A DNA stretch of 64,000 nucleotides from the NCBI GenBank assembly GCA_002281775.1, contig NCGY01000006.1:1-64000 (forward strand), read 5' to 3'. The stretch is from Hydrogenophilales bacterium 16-64-46 (GTDB lineage: Bacteria; Pseudomonadota; Gammaproteobacteria; Burkholderiales; Thiobacillaceae). The position numbers were made by a program, and so were the translations under genes. The notes under the pieces are model-generated. The model was given only the letters and a program-made list of their open reading frames with translations. It was not told where the DNA came from and made no database searches. This document shows, piece after piece, positions 24,659 to 32,573 of the stretch. Every line of letters starts with the position of its first letter. The stretch's first letter is position 1.

Positions 24659-27022
24659 ATGGCCATCCACATAGAAGAGTACAGCGAGCTGCTGGACGAG
24701 CTTCCCACCGACGCGCAGGAAGTCCTGCGCGGTTCGTGGAACGAAGCCGCGCGCGCGTTCTCGTCGCGCGGGCTGGATAATTTCATGAAGGGTGCGGTGG
24801 CGCTGCACAACCTCGGGCGCGGCGAGGAAGTCGTCGTTTCCTACCTGCAGGCCATGCCGGAAGTCGCGCGTGCGATAGGTGAGGACGTGCTGCCGGACAT
24901 CGTCAATTTCCTGCTCGGCATGGCGTCCAAGACGTCGGGTCAGGTGCTGGCGCTGATCGCCGGCACGGCCCCGCTAGCGGCTGAACGGCTGGGCGACGAG
25001 AACGTCTTCCGCAATTATCTCAACGTGCTCTCGATCATGCTGGCGCAGGCACCACGCGGCCTGCGTCCCATGCTGGAAAACCTCGACCGACTGCTGACGC
25101 AGCTCACGCTCGGCGGTCTGCGGCGTTGGGTGATGTGGGGCGCGCAGGCGTACAAGGCCGACTTCGAGGGCCAGCAAAAATACTTCTCCCTGCAGAGCCC
25201 GGACGCGCTGTCGGTGCTGCAGCAGGAGCGCAAGGGCACGCTGTTCGTCGACGTGCAGCGGCGGCTCAACATCTATCTGCGGGCGATGTGGGGGCGGGAT
25301 TTCTTCCTGCGCCCGACTGCGGGTGACTATGAAAAGCGCGAGGGGCTGAAGCCCTATATCGAGCGTTTCGTCGTGCATATCGCTGACGCCTACGACGATT
25401 ACCGGCCAATGGGGGATGCCACGCCGGAAGAACAGATCGTCTCTGGCGTCGAGATTTACCGCGCCGCCGCCAACCATTGCGCGGCCCACCTCGTCTTCAG
25501 CAAGGAACCGCTGTCGCTGCAGATGCTCTCGACGCTGCAAATGGCGGTGATCGAAGCGCTGGAAGACGCGCGCGTGGAAGAACTCGCCATCCGCCAGTTC
25601 CCCAACATGCGCGAGAGCTGGCTCGCCCTGTACCCGGTGTACGACCACAGCGAACCCAAAACCCCGGGTGAGCTCATCAACCGCCTTGCCCGCGCCCTGC
25701 TGGAAGAAAACCCGCGCGACCCGCATCCGTGGGTGCAAAAAGGCGTCGAACTCTTCCGCGCCGAAGCAGCGAAAGACGGCGCGCTGGATACCGCGCAGAC
25801 CAGCTGGAACCTGGGCATCGAGCTGGCACAGCATCTGCCCGAAGGCCTGCCCGAATTCAACGTGCGCACTGATGCGCTCACCGCGATCTACCGCGACGAC
25901 AACCGCACGGTGTGGGAGTCCGAGGCGTACGACGAGGCCGAGGCGCTGGAAGCGACCTGGGGGCCGAAACAGATCCGCAAGAAAGTCTCCCTGATGGAGA
26001 TGATCAATACGCTGGACTGCGAAAACGCTGGCGACGACGCGCAGGAAATCTGGGTGTTGCCGACCGAGTTCATCCTCGACCAGGAAGGCGTGTCGATCAA
26101 CTCGCTCGAAGGCCGGCCGCCCATGGCCGACCCGGTGCATTACCACGAATGGGATTACACCATCCAGCTGGAGCGTCCGAGCTGGGTGACGGTGCTCGAA
26201 CGCCATCCGCAGATCGGTGACATCGCCGTCATCGACAAGATCATCGAAGACAACAAACCGACCATCTCGCGGCTCAAGTTCCTGATCGAATCGATGATTC
26301 CGCAGGGGATGCAGCGCATCCGCCGGGTGGAAGACGGCGACGAGCTCGATATCAACGCCGCGGTGCGGGCGATGATCGACATCCGCATGGGCCAGCAGCC
26401 GGATACGCGGATCATGATGCGCTACAAGCGCAACGTGCGTGATCTCGCGGTGATGGTGCTGCTCGACATGTCCGAGTCGTCCAACGACAAGGTCCGCGGC
26501 CAGGATTACAGCGTCATCGACCTGACGCGTTCGGCGACCGTGCTGCTCGCCGACGCGCTCGACCGTATCGGCGATTCGTTCGCCCTGCACGGCTTCTGCT
26601 CCGACGGCCGGCACGACGTGCATTACTATCGTTTCAAGGATTTCGACCAGCCCTACAACGACCTGACCAAGGCGCGGCTGGCCGGCATGAAGGGCGCGTA
26701 TTCGACCCGCATGGGCGCGGCGCTGCGTCACGCCGGCAGTGTGCTCAAACAGCAGGCCAAGACGCGCAAGGTCTGCTTCGTGATCACCGACGGCGAACCG
26801 GCCGATAACGACACGCGCGACCCGCAGTATCACCGCCACGACACCAAGCGTGCGGTGGAGGAGCTGGCGCGCGAAGGCGTCACCGTCTACGCCCTGTCGC
26901 TCGACCCGCACGCCGACCAGTATGTGTCGCGCATCTTCGGCGCCAGGAATTACACCGTCATCGATCACCTCGAACGCTTGCCCGAAAAGCTGCCGATGCT
27001 CTACATGGGGCTGACCAAATGA
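24659..27022 (+). CDS. cbbO: RuBisCO activase adaptor CbbO (VWA protein)
   Basis: A 787-residue CbbO: a long helical N-terminal part and a C-terminal von Willebrand factor A domain with an intact MIDAS motif ([10 protein letters not shown] near residue 600) and [12 protein letters not shown]. CbbO bridges the CbbQ hexamer to the RuBisCO active site. The Shine-Dalgarno before ATG 24659 is weak, so translation may rely on coupling or on internal sites. It is followed by csoS1D after 73 bp. Confidence 0.94.
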   Translation: MAIHIEEYSELLDELPTDAQEVLRGSWNEAARAFSSRGLDNFMKGAVALHNLGRGEEVVVSYLQAMPEVARAIGEDVLPDIVNFLLGMASKTSGQVLALIAGTAPLAAERLGDENVFRNYLNVLSIMLAQAPRGLRPMLENLDRLLTQLTLGGLRRWVMWGAQAYKADFEGQQKYFSLQSPDALSVLQQERKGTLFVDVQRRLNIYLRAMWGRDFFLRPTAGDYEKREGLKPYIERFVVHIADAYDDYRPMGDATPEEQIVSGVEIYRAAANHCAAHLVFSKEPLSLQMLSTLQMAVIEALEDARVEELAIRQFPNMRESWLALYPVYDHSEPKTPGELINRLARALLEENPRDPHPWVQKGVELFRAEAAKDGALDTAQTSWNLGIELAQHLPEGLPEFNVRTDALTAIYRDDNRTVWESEAYDEAEALEATWGPKQIRKKVSLMEMINTLDCENAGDDAQEIWVLPTEFILDQEGVSINSLEGRPPMADPVHYHEWDYTIQLERPSWVTVLERHPQIGDIAVIDKIIEDNKPTISRLKFLIESMIPQGMQRIRRVEDGDELDINAAVRAMIDIRMGQQPDTRIMMRYKRNVRDLAVMVLLDMSESSNDKVRGQDYSVIDLTRSATVLLADALDRIGDSFALHGFCSDGRHDVHYYRFKDFDQPYNDLTKARLAGMKGAYSTRMGAALRHAGSVLKQQAKTRKVCFVITDGEPADNDTRDPQYHRHDTKRAVEELAREGVTVYALSLDPHADQYVSRIFGARNYTVIDHLERLPEKLPMLYMGLTK

Positions 27023-27095
27023 GGCGTCTTGGCCGGCCGTGCTGGCGTATCATCGCGCGCTTTGTCAGTCGCAAGATCAGGGTTTCCACGCGCCC

Positions 27096-27728
27096 ATGAA
27101 GGTCAACCTCCGCACCTTCGTTTTCATCGACTCGCTGCAACCGCAGCTCGCGTCGTATCTCGCCACGTCCTCGCAGGGCTTCCTGCCGGTGCCGGGCGAT
27201 GCCTGCCTGTGGGTGGAAGTCGCGCCCGGCATGGCTGTGCATCGCCTGTCCGACATTGCGCTGAAGGAAACCAACGTCCACCTCGGCGAGCAGGTGGTCG
27301 AACGTTCGTTCGGCTCGATGGAGATTCACTACCGCAACCAGAGCGAAGTGATGGAAGCCGGCGACATCATCCTGCGCCAGCTCAACACCACCGTCGAGAC
27401 GCGCCTGCCCTGCCAGGTGGCATGGAACGAAATCATCCGTGGCATGACGCCCGACCACACCACGCTGATCAACCGGCAGATGCGCAAGGGCTCGATGATC
27501 CTGCCGGGCAAGAGTATGTTCATTCTCGAAGTCGAACCGGCGGGCTATATCGTCTACGCCGCCAACGAAGCCGAGAAGGGCGCGCACATCACGCTCGTCG
27601 ACGTGAAGGCCTTCGGCAACTTCGGTCGTCTGACCATGATGGGCACCGAAGCCGAAGCCGAAGCCGCACAGACGGCGGCGATCAAGGCGATCGAACAGCT
27701 CAACCAGCGCGCCCGCAGCGGCGACTGA
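27096..27728 (+). CDS. csoS1D: Carboxysome tandem-BMC shell protein CsoS1D
   Basis: A 210-residue trimeric BMC-T protein with two fused BMC domains. [70 protein letters not shown] and [15 protein letters not shown] closely match cyanobacterial CsoS1D, whose double-stacked trimers have a gated large pore. ATG 27096 is chosen over an in-frame ATG at 27039 because the family starts near here. In many alpha-carboxysome operons this gene lies at the end or outside, as here. Confidence 0.95.
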   Translation: MKVNLRTFVFIDSLQPQLASYLATSSQGFLPVPGDACLWVEVAPGMAVHRLSDIALKETNVHLGEQVVERSFGSMEIHYRNQSEVMEAGDIILRQLNTTVETRLPCQVAWNEIIRGMTPDHTTLINRQMRKGSMILPGKSMFILEVEPAGYIVYAANEAEKGAHITLVDVKAFGNFGRLTMMGTEAEAEAAQTAAIKAIEQLNQRARSGD

Positions 27729-28047
27729 AGCTCGGCACGCGAGCCGCGCTTGCGCTGGCCGGATCGGCCAGCGCCCGGACTGCTCGCCCGGTCGTCCTTA
27801 TTAACCACCGACTTTCATCCCTCCCTCGACGCTAAACGCTGCCCGCAAGACCTACGGCAGCTCGCGCCACAAGCCACTCTGGCTGATCTGGCGCGCGGCA
27901 ACAGCGCACAGTAGAGAGATAACCCTGTGTGATTCATATGAATGTTTTATTATAATCATGTGATAATTCATGCGCGGCGGCCGGCTGCGATGCCGGAGCG
28001 TCGATCTGGTCTGCACGGTCCCGCGCGACCCTGTATCCGGAGTTCCG
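27729..28047. other. 319-bp gap between csoS1D and the first SulP gene
   Basis: No gene is seen. A perfect 9-bp hairpin, GCGCTGGCC with loop GGATC at 27752-27774, may end the carboxysome transcript, but no U tract follows. From 27910 the composition becomes AT-rich and holds a promoter-like region, annotated separately. Confidence 0.5.
27919..27956 (+). promoter_or_regulatory. Candidate promoter of the SulP-RHH unit
   Basis: A consensus TATAAT at 27951-27956 in an AT-rich island. The spacer holds a perfect palindrome ATTCATATGAAT (27932-27943), a possible repressor site. ATAACCCTGTGTGAT at 27919 resembles half of the CbbR box, but its spacing to the -10 differs. No good -35 hexamer is present. 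Confidence 0.4.
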
Positions 28048-29841
28048 ATGATCGTCCCGCAAGCCTGTCCCCTGTGGTTGTACCGCATCCTGCCGTTCCT
28101 GCGCTGGTGGCCAGACGTTACCCGCGCCACGCTCAAGGCGGATGCCGTGGCGGCGCTGACCGGCGCGATGGTCGTACTGCCGCAGGCGGTGGCGTTTGCC
28201 ATCATCGCCGGCCTGCCACCGGTGTACGGTCTTTACGCGGCGATGATTCCGGCCATCGTCGGCGCACTGTGGGGGTCGAGCTGGCATCTCGTATCCGGGC
28301 CGACCACGGCGATTTCCATCGTTGTGTTCGCCTCGATCAGCCCGCTCGCCGAGCCGGGGACGGCGCATTATGTCGGCCTGGTTCTGACGCTCACCTTCCT
28401 CACCGGGGTGTTCCAGCTGGTCATGGGCGCGGCGCGGCTGGGGGCGCTGGTCAACTTCATTTCGCACACCGTCATCGTCGGCTTCACTGCCGGCGCAGCG
28501 CTGCTCATCGCTGGCAGCCAGATCAAGAATTTCTTCGGTCTGGAGATCCCGCGCGGTGCGCATTTCCATGAAGTGCTGGTCGAATTCGGCAGCCATATCG
28601 TCGACATCGAGCCTTACGTGTTCGCCGTCAGCCTGGTCACGCTCATCGTCGGCGTCGTCGCGCGGCGCTGGCTGCCCAAGCTCTACATGATCGTCGCCAT
28701 GGTCGTCGGCGGCGTGCTCGCCGCCTGGCTCAACGCCACACTGACGCCCGACGTCACCGGCATCCGAACGGTCGGTGCGCTGACGGCCTCCCTGCCGCCC
28801 TTCACCCTGCCCGACTTTTCCCTGGCCGCCCTTCAGCAGACGGTGTTCCCGGCGATGATCATCGCCATCCTCGCGCTGACTGAAGCGGTCGCCATCGCGC
28901 GTTCGATCGCAGTCAAGTCCGACCAGCGCATCGACAGCAACCAGGAGTTCATCGGCCAGGGCCTGTCCAACCTCGCCGGCAGCTTTTTTTCCGGCTACGC
29001 TTCCAGCGGCTCGTTCAACCGCAGCGGGGTGAACTACGCGGCCGGCGCGAAAACGCCACTGGCCGCCGTGCTCTCGGCGGTGTTCCTGCTCGCCATCGTG
29101 CTGCTGGTCGCACCGCTGGCGGCGCACCTGCCGGTACCAGCGATGGCGGCCATCCTGTTCATCGTCGCCTGGGGGCTGATCGATTTCCACCATATCGGCG
29201 AGATTCTGCGCCGTCATCCGCAGGAGCGCGTGGTCCTCGTCATCACCTTCGTCGGCACGCTGATCGACCTGGAAAAAGGTATCTTCGTCGGCATCCTGGT
29301 GTCGCTGCTGTTCTACCTCTACCGCACCTCGCGCCCGTCGATCCGCGAGCTCGCCCCGCCGCCCGGCACGCTTGATGACCCGCTGCGCAAGCTGGTGCCC
29401 GTCGAGCCGGGCGTGCCGACCTGTCCGCAGCTTGCCATCGTGCGGGTGGAAGGGTCGATCTTCTTTGGTGCGGTCGAACACGTGCAGCAGTACCTGCGCA
29501 ACATTGACGAATCGGAACCGGACCGCAAGCACCTGCTGCTGGCCGCGCGTTCGATCGGCTTCATTGACCTTGCCGGGGCAGATCTGCTCGCCAAGGAAGC
29601 CGGGCGGCGGCGCAAGCTCGGCGGCGCGCTCTATGTCTCCGGCGTGCAGCCCGACCTGTGCAAGATGCTGAAGCGGGGCGGCCAGATCGGCGACATCGGC
29701 GAGACGAACATCTTCACCGGCAAGGGCGAGGCGATGCGGGTGATTTATCCCCAGCTCGACAGCGCGGTATGCAGGGCGTGCCGCGCGCGAGTGTTCCACG
29801 AATGCCAGACCGTCCTGCCGGACGGCAGCGCGCGACCCTGA
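28048..29841 (+). CDS. SulP family anion transporter with STAS domain
   Basis: A 597-residue SLC26/SulP transporter: about 12-14 helices (residues 30-440) followed by a cytoplasmic STAS domain (about 470-580). Motifs: ALTGAMVVLPQAVAFAIIAG, GLPPVYGLYAAMIPAI, QEFIGQGLSNLAGSFFSGY. The C-terminal tail is unusual, with four Cys in VCRACRARVFHEC. SulP proteins carry sulfate, bicarbonate and other anions; the location after the carboxysome operon favours bicarbonate, but sulfate is a real alternative in a sulfur oxidiser. ATG 28048 follows CCGGAG. A small RHH gene follows. Confidence 0.88.
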   Translation: MIVPQACPLWLYRILPFLRWWPDVTRATLKADAVAALTGAMVVLPQAVAFAIIAGLPPVYGLYAAMIPAIVGALWGSSWHLVSGPTTAISIVVFASISPLAEPGTAHYVGLVLTLTFLTGVFQLVMGAARLGALVNFISHTVIVGFTAGAALLIAGSQIKNFFGLEIPRGAHFHEVLVEFGSHIVDIEPYVFAVSLVTLIVGVVARRWLPKLYMIVAMVVGGVLAAWLNATLTPDVTGIRTVGALTASLPPFTLPDFSLAALQQTVFPAMIIAILALTEAVAIARSIAVKSDQRIDSNQEFIGQGLSNLAGSFFSGYASSGSFNRSGVNYAAGAKTPLAAVLSAVFLLAIVLLVAPLAAHLPVPAMAAILFIVAWGLIDFHHIGEILRRHPQERVVLVITFVGTLIDLEKGIFVGILVSLLFYLYRTSRPSIRELAPPPGTLDDPLRKLVPVEPGVPTCPQLAIVRVEGSIFFGAVEHVQQYLRNIDESEPDRKHLLLAARSIGFIDLAGADLLAKEAGRRRKLGGALYVSGVQPDLCKMLKRGGQIGDIGETNIFTGKGEAMRVIYPQLDSAVCRACRARVFHECQTVLPDGSARP

Positions 29842-29904
29842 ATGGCGCGCACCGCCGCCGGCACGCAATGCCTACAATCGGATCAGACTGAATCGGTGTC
29901 ACTC

Positions 29905-30093
29905 ATGGAAACCAAAACCGCCCGCCTGACCGTGTTGCTCGACCCGGCGAAGAAAAAGGCGTTCGAGCAGCTTTGCGCCGCGCAGGACCTGACGCCTTCC
30001 CAGGTTGTGCGGCAGATGATCCGCGACTATCTCAAGCAGCATGGCGTGGAATGGCAGCCATCCGGCCGCGCGGCCGTGAAGTCCCGCAGATAG
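29905..30093 (+). CDS. Ribbon-helix-helix DNA-binding protein
   Basis: A 62-residue CopG/Arc-type protein: ARLTVLLDPAKKKAFEQLCA forms the strand and first helix, and LTPSQVVRQMIRDYLKQHG the second. ATG 29905 is used because the fold begins at METKTARLTVLL. It lies 63 bp after the SulP gene and probably shares its transcript. No toxin gene adjoins, so it may be a small regulator rather than an antitoxin; the palindrome at 27932 is a possible target (inference). Confidence 0.75.
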   Translation: METKTARLTVLLDPAKKKAFEQLCAAQDLTPSQVVRQMIRDYLKQHGVEWQPSGRAAVKSRR

Positions 30094-30124
30094 AACAAAT
30101 CGCCGGCCCCTGCCGGCAGACGGG

Positions 30125-31270
30125 TCAGATACGCACCACGGCGTCGCGCTTCTCGCCCATGTGGGCCAGCGCTTTTTCCAGATCCATCTGCGCCGGGTTG
30201 CTGCTCGACGCGTGGGCGAGGCGCTCGAACAGCTGATCCTGTTCGAGGATTTCGCGGTGCCCGTCGGCACGCTGGACGAAGGCTGCCCAGGGGATGAATT
30301 TGGTCTGCGGGAATTCGTCGCCGGGCAGCGGCGAGATATCGATGTTGAGGCCAGCCAGAAACACGAGATTGCGCCCCTGCATGGCCGGTGCCTGCACCAG
30401 GCTGCGGTAGGTGCGCTCGAATTCGGCCAGGGTGTTGGCGCAGGCGGCGGTGAGTAGCGGGTGTCGGGACGAGAGGATCCAGGGCATCGGCGTGATGAGG
30501 TTGGATTCGAGCTGGTCCTGGAAGGGATCGGGGCTGTCGCTCTTGTGCTTGAAGTAGAAATCCTCGGCGGCCAGGCGCTTGCCGATGGCCGCGCTGCCCT
30601 CGGCAGGCCAGGCGGCTTCGCCCAGGCGGGCAACCAGCGCCTCGGCAGCGAGGAAAATATGCCCAGTGCTGCGGGTGGCGGCTGGGCGGGGCTGGCCGTG
30701 TTCGGCCCCGGCAACGAGGCGGGCGGCGTGCAGGAAAAGGCCCTCCTTGCGCTGGCGCGCGATCAGCATGTAGTCGATCAGCACCGCCAGGCGGCCTTCG
30801 TGTCGCAGCAGGCGCACATTTTCGCTGGCGTATTCGTATTCCTTTGCGTACCACTCGATGATGCGGCCGATCTTGCCGCAACTGCAACTGAGATGGGCAT
30901 CCTCCGTATGCAGCCGGCGATAGACGCCGAACTCACCCGTTTCCGGTTCGTAGCCCACGTGGCTCGCCTGCAACAGCACCACGTCCTTGGCGTGATCCGC
31001 ATGGGGGGCGTGGCGGTCGGTAGAGACGATGCCGCCGACGCGGCCGTGGTTGAACGGAAACGCGCCGAAGTGCTTGGTGATGAGGATGATGGGGAAACCC
31101 TGCGACTCGTCCGAGCAGAACGCGCGCGAAGGCACGATCTTGCCCGGCGTGAACCCCAGCGACAGACACCAGTTGTAGAGCTTGGGGATGAAGGTGTTGT
31201 AGCAGAACATCCGGTCTTCCAACCGGAAGCTGGCAAGTGCACTGGGTACGGCGGCGGGGTCGGAGAACAT
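30125..31270 (-). CDS. LCIB-type beta (theta-like) carbonic anhydrase homologue
   Basis: A 381-residue protein resembling the low-CO2-inducible LCIB/LCIC family of algae, some members of which are beta/theta carbonic anhydrases. The order of motifs fits: RAFCSDESQGFP (Cys52, Asp54), KHFGAFPFNHGRVGGI, ASHVGYEPETGEFGVYRR (His104, Arg119) and HLSCSCGKIGR (Cys129/Cys131). Cys52-His104-Cys131 are the likely zinc ligands. The C-terminal 200 residues look like an added helical domain. No signal peptide. It is convergent with the SulP-RHH unit and divergent from a protease gene. CA activity is not proven. Confidence 0.72.
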   Translation of the reverse strand: MFSDPAAVPSALASFRLEDRMFCYNTFIPKLYNWCLSLGFTPGKIVPSRAFCSDESQGFPIILITKHFGAFPFNHGRVGGIVSTDRHAPHADHAKDVVLLQASHVGYEPETGEFGVYRRLHTEDAHLSCSCGKIGRIIEWYAKEYEYASENVRLLRHEGRLAVLIDYMLIARQRKEGLFLHAARLVAGAEHGQPRPAATRSTGHIFLAAEALVARLGEAAWPAEGSAAIGKRLAAEDFYFKHKSDSPDPFQDQLESNLITPMPWILSSRHPLLTAACANTLAEFERTYRSLVQAPAMQGRNLVFLAGLNIDISPLPGDEFPQTKFIPWAAFVQRADGHREILEQDQLFERLAHASSSNPAQMDLEKALAHMGEKRDAVVRI

Positions 31271-31374
31271 GTCGGGGATGCGCCTGCAAAGGCTGGTATC
31301 ATAGCAAGGTTTGTCCGGGCGAGCGGGCGCAAGACGCCCGCCTTTGCCCGCTCAGGCCCAATACGGTGAAATTC

Positions 31375-32199
31375 ATGGAAGTCAATTCAATCGCCAAGAA
31401 GCTGCTGTTCAACACGGTGCGGGTCGATACCGTGCTGGACGACGGCAGCGAAGGTTCCGGCACCGCGTTCGTCGTCAGCCACACCCACGCGAGCGGCACC
31501 ACCACCTTCATCGTCACCAACCGTCATCTGGTCGACGGCGTGCGCAACGGCGGGCTTGTGTTCACCCAGAAACGCGATAGCCAGCCGGCGATCGGCGAGC
31601 GTTTCCAGCTCAACATCGAAGATTTCCCGGCCGCGTGGTTCCTGCATCCGGACCCGGAAGTCGACCTCGCCATCATCCCCATGCGCCCGCTCGAAGCAGC
31701 TGCCAACGAGCGCGGGGTCGAGCTTTATTACCATCCCATCGACAGCCGGCTGGCGCTCGATGTGACCTCGTCTCGCGCGCTTGACGCGTTCGAGGACGTG
31801 CTCTTCGTCGGCTACCCGAGCGGGGTGTGGGACCAGGTCAACCTCATGCCCATCCTCCGGCGTGGCACCACGGCCACGCCGCTCGCGCTCGATTTCGAGG
31901 GCCGCAAGGAATTCCTCATCGACGCTGCCGTTTACCCCGGCTCGTCCGGCAGCCCGGTGTTCATTTACCAGCCTGAAACCGCGCGCGTGGCGCAGGGCGT
32001 GGGTAACCACATCCAGTTCGCCGGCGTCGTGGCGGCGGTTTTCTTCCGCGAGGAGGAAAATCATCTGGTGCCTGCGCCCGTGCCGGCGAACAATCACAGC
32101 AAGGTGATGGGCTCGGAAATGATCGATCTCGGACTCGTCATCAAGGCTGAAGCCGTGATCGAGGCGATGAACGCCTATCTTGGCCGCTGGGTGGAGTGA
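31375..32199 (+). CDS. Trypsin-like serine protease-fold protein
   Basis: A 274-residue, leaderless protein with the chymotrypsin-like triad in order: His in FIVTNRHLVDG, Asp in HPDPEVDLAIIPM and Ser in AAVYPGSSGSPVFIY. It therefore appears active and cytosolic; no membrane anchor or PDZ domain is seen, unlike DegP/DegS. ATG 31375 follows a GC-rich hairpin (31323-31341). The next gene begins 4 bp after its stop, so the two form an operon divergent from the LCIB-like gene. Substrate unknown. Confidence 0.75.
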   Translation: MEVNSIAKKLLFNTVRVDTVLDDGSEGSGTAFVVSHTHASGTTTFIVTNRHLVDGVRNGGLVFTQKRDSQPAIGERFQLNIEDFPAAWFLHPDPEVDLAIIPMRPLEAAANERGVELYYHPIDSRLALDVTSSRALDAFEDVLFVGYPSGVWDQVNLMPILRRGTTATPLALDFEGRKEFLIDAAVYPGSSGSPVFIYQPETARVAQGVGNHIQFAGVVAAVFFREEENHLVPAPVPANNHSKVMGSEMIDLGLVIKAEAVIEAMNAYLGRWVE

Positions 32200-32203
32200 A
32201 CGC

Positions 32204-32503
32204 ATGGAACGACCTGTCTATCCCGGTTTCTACAACGATACGCATGGCATCACCCAGCTCGGCCGCGTCGTGCTCGACGCCTGGGTCTTCGGCATCCTGC
32301 CGGAAAACGAGGACTGCACCGGCTGGGACCTCGGCCGGATGCAGAATCTGATGAACCAGGTCGAGGCGAAGTGGGACGAGTTCGGCAACCTGCCGAGCCA
32401 CCTGCCGCCCGAGTTGCTGGAGCGCCACACGCAGCTCTATCGCGATGCCATGGAACGTGCGGCCGGGCGCGGCTGGAATCCGGAACTCGCGGACGAAGAC
32501 TGA
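32204..32503 (+). CDS. Hypothetical protein, partner of the trypsin-like protease
   Basis: A 99-residue soluble, acidic protein (MERPVYPGFYNDTHGITQLG) that I do not recognise. It has no signal peptide, Cys cluster or obvious nucleotide motif; the middle (GRMQNLMNQVEAKWDEFG) and the end (PELLERHTQLYRDAMERAA) look helical. Its start lies 4 bp after the protease stop, and a strong terminator follows, so the protease and this protein form a two-gene operon. It may be an inhibitor, substrate or cofactor of the protease (speculation). Confidence 0.65.
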   Translation: MERPVYPGFYNDTHGITQLGRVVLDAWVFGILPENEDCTGWDLGRMQNLMNQVEAKWDEFGNLPSHLPPELLERHTQLYRDAMERAAGRGWNPELADED

Positions 32504-32526
32504 GTAAACGTCGGATAACGGCCCGT

Positions 32527-32558
32527 AAAAAAGCCAGACCGCAGGGTCTGGCTTTTTT
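32527..32558. terminator. Bidirectional rho-independent terminator
   Basis: AAAAAAGCCAGACC, loop, GGTCTGGCTTTTTT: an 8-bp GC stem flanked by A6 and T6, 24 bp after the 99-residue gene and 16 bp from the end of the convergent second SulP gene. It can serve both strands. Confidence 0.92.
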
Positions 32559-32573
32559 ACGGGGCGTGTGCGT

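Noticed and set aside
27919..27933. ATAACCCTGTGTGAT as a third CbbR box before the SulP gene
   Set aside because: The right half does not match GGTTAT, and the 22/46-bp spacing to -35/-10 found at dab and cbb is not met; kept only as a weak note.
28984..28990. T7 run in the first SulP gene as a phase-variation tract
   Set aside because: The run is short, lies in a well-conserved cytoplasmic-side motif region (NLAGSFFSGY) and the gene is not a surface antigen.
27934..29868. A 644-codon open frame antisense to the first SulP gene
   Set aside because: Codon-bias shadow with a very charged, repeat-poor product; the plus-strand SulP has a full family architecture.
29905..30093. RHH protein as antitoxin of a toxin-antitoxin pair
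   Set aside because: No small toxin gene lies beside it; the PIN-domain gene is 5 kb away and has its own context.
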